NCBI GenBank assembly: GCA_937879855.1
Contig: CALFMO010000065.1
Span: 1-5,410, forward strand
Direction: 5' to 3'
Source of the DNA: an uncultured Acidobacteriaceae bacterium
GTDB taxonomy: Bacteria; Acidobacteriota; Terriglobia; Terriglobales; Acidobacteriaceae
Length of the DNA stretch: 5,410 nt
Shown: in pieces, positions 5,360-5,410 of the stretch
Layout: every line of letters starts with the position of its first letter
Position numbering within the stretch: the stretch's first letter is position 1
The notes under the pieces: generated by a model
Seen by the model: the letters and a program-made list of their open reading frames with translations, nothing else
The model's database searches: none
Told to the model about the DNA's origin: nothing
Program-made: the position numbers and the translations under genes

Positions 5360-5410
5360 TTATTTTATCACATTCGATAGAGAACGCTTCGAACGCCGCG
5401 CCAGTGCTTT
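5360..5410 (-). CDS. possible 3' end of a gene entering from the right edge
   Basis: Read on the minus strand from the window edge, the frame encodes KALARRSKRSLSNVIK and a TAA stop at 5360-5362, followed within four bases by a terminator-like hairpin. The basic, helix-forming sequence is compatible with the end of a DNA-binding or ribbon-helix-helix-type protein, but 16 residues are too few to name a family. Confidence 0.3.
   Translation of the reverse strand, partial: KALARRSKRSLSNVIK

Noticed and set aside
1..5410. Integron cassette array (many small unrelated genes and toxin-antitoxin pairs)
   Set aside because: I looked for attC-like sites with RYYYAAC/GTTRRRY cores between genes and found no convincing paired sites; gene orientation is also mixed.

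Overview
The window looks like a bacterial accessory region: small, mostly unrelated genes on both strands, several of them damaged, with roughly balanced base composition and no core housekeeping operon. The gene families seen (HigA-type and XRE antitoxins, a Gp49/RelE-like toxin, a pRiA4b ORF-3-like protein, a Schlafen AlbA_2 ATP-binding protein, a carboxypeptidase-regulatory-like domain, a short lipoprotein) point to a Gram-negative host. Acidobacteriota or Proteobacteria are plausible from the lipoprotein and carboxypeptidase-regulatory-like domain, but the sequence does not settle the taxon.

Layout. 1-313: 3' part of a HigA-family antitoxin whose toxin partner would lie outside the window. 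336-899: a small predicted lipoprotein, in frame with HigA because of an apparent single-base loss. 914-942: a strong hairpin terminator between convergent genes. 955-1479 (minus): a pRiA4b ORF-3-like protein. 1591-2085: no convincing gene. 2086-3276: a compact three-gene cassette (toxin, XRE antitoxin, unknown basic protein) with a palindrome over the toxin start. 3277-3478: no convincing gene. 3479-4569: an AlbA_2/HATPase_c_4 protein broken by one frameshift and truncated at its 3' end. 4560-4601: the 5' half of a tRNA-Val(CAC)-like sequence at the truncation point. 4602-4892: a carboxypeptidase-regulatory-like domain without its beginning. 4926-5109: a small membrane-anchored protein readable only across a one-base shift. 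5106-5276 (minus): a 56-residue unknown gene sharing CTAG with the previous gene as overlapping stop codons. 5336-5410: a minus-strand terminator and possibly the tail of another gene.

The most coherent functional unit is the 2086-3276 cassette: a type II toxin-antitoxin pair in toxin-first order, a likely autoregulatory operator, and a third gene following the antitoxin by 4 bases. The 3' part of the window (about 4540-5110) is a patchwork of fragments around a tRNA remnant, the kind of scar expected where elements were inserted, deleted or recombined. Three separate genes can each be restored by one base in a short homopolymer run (near 289, 4063 and 4979). Either the locus is decaying or the sequence has homopolymer errors; raw reads would decide.
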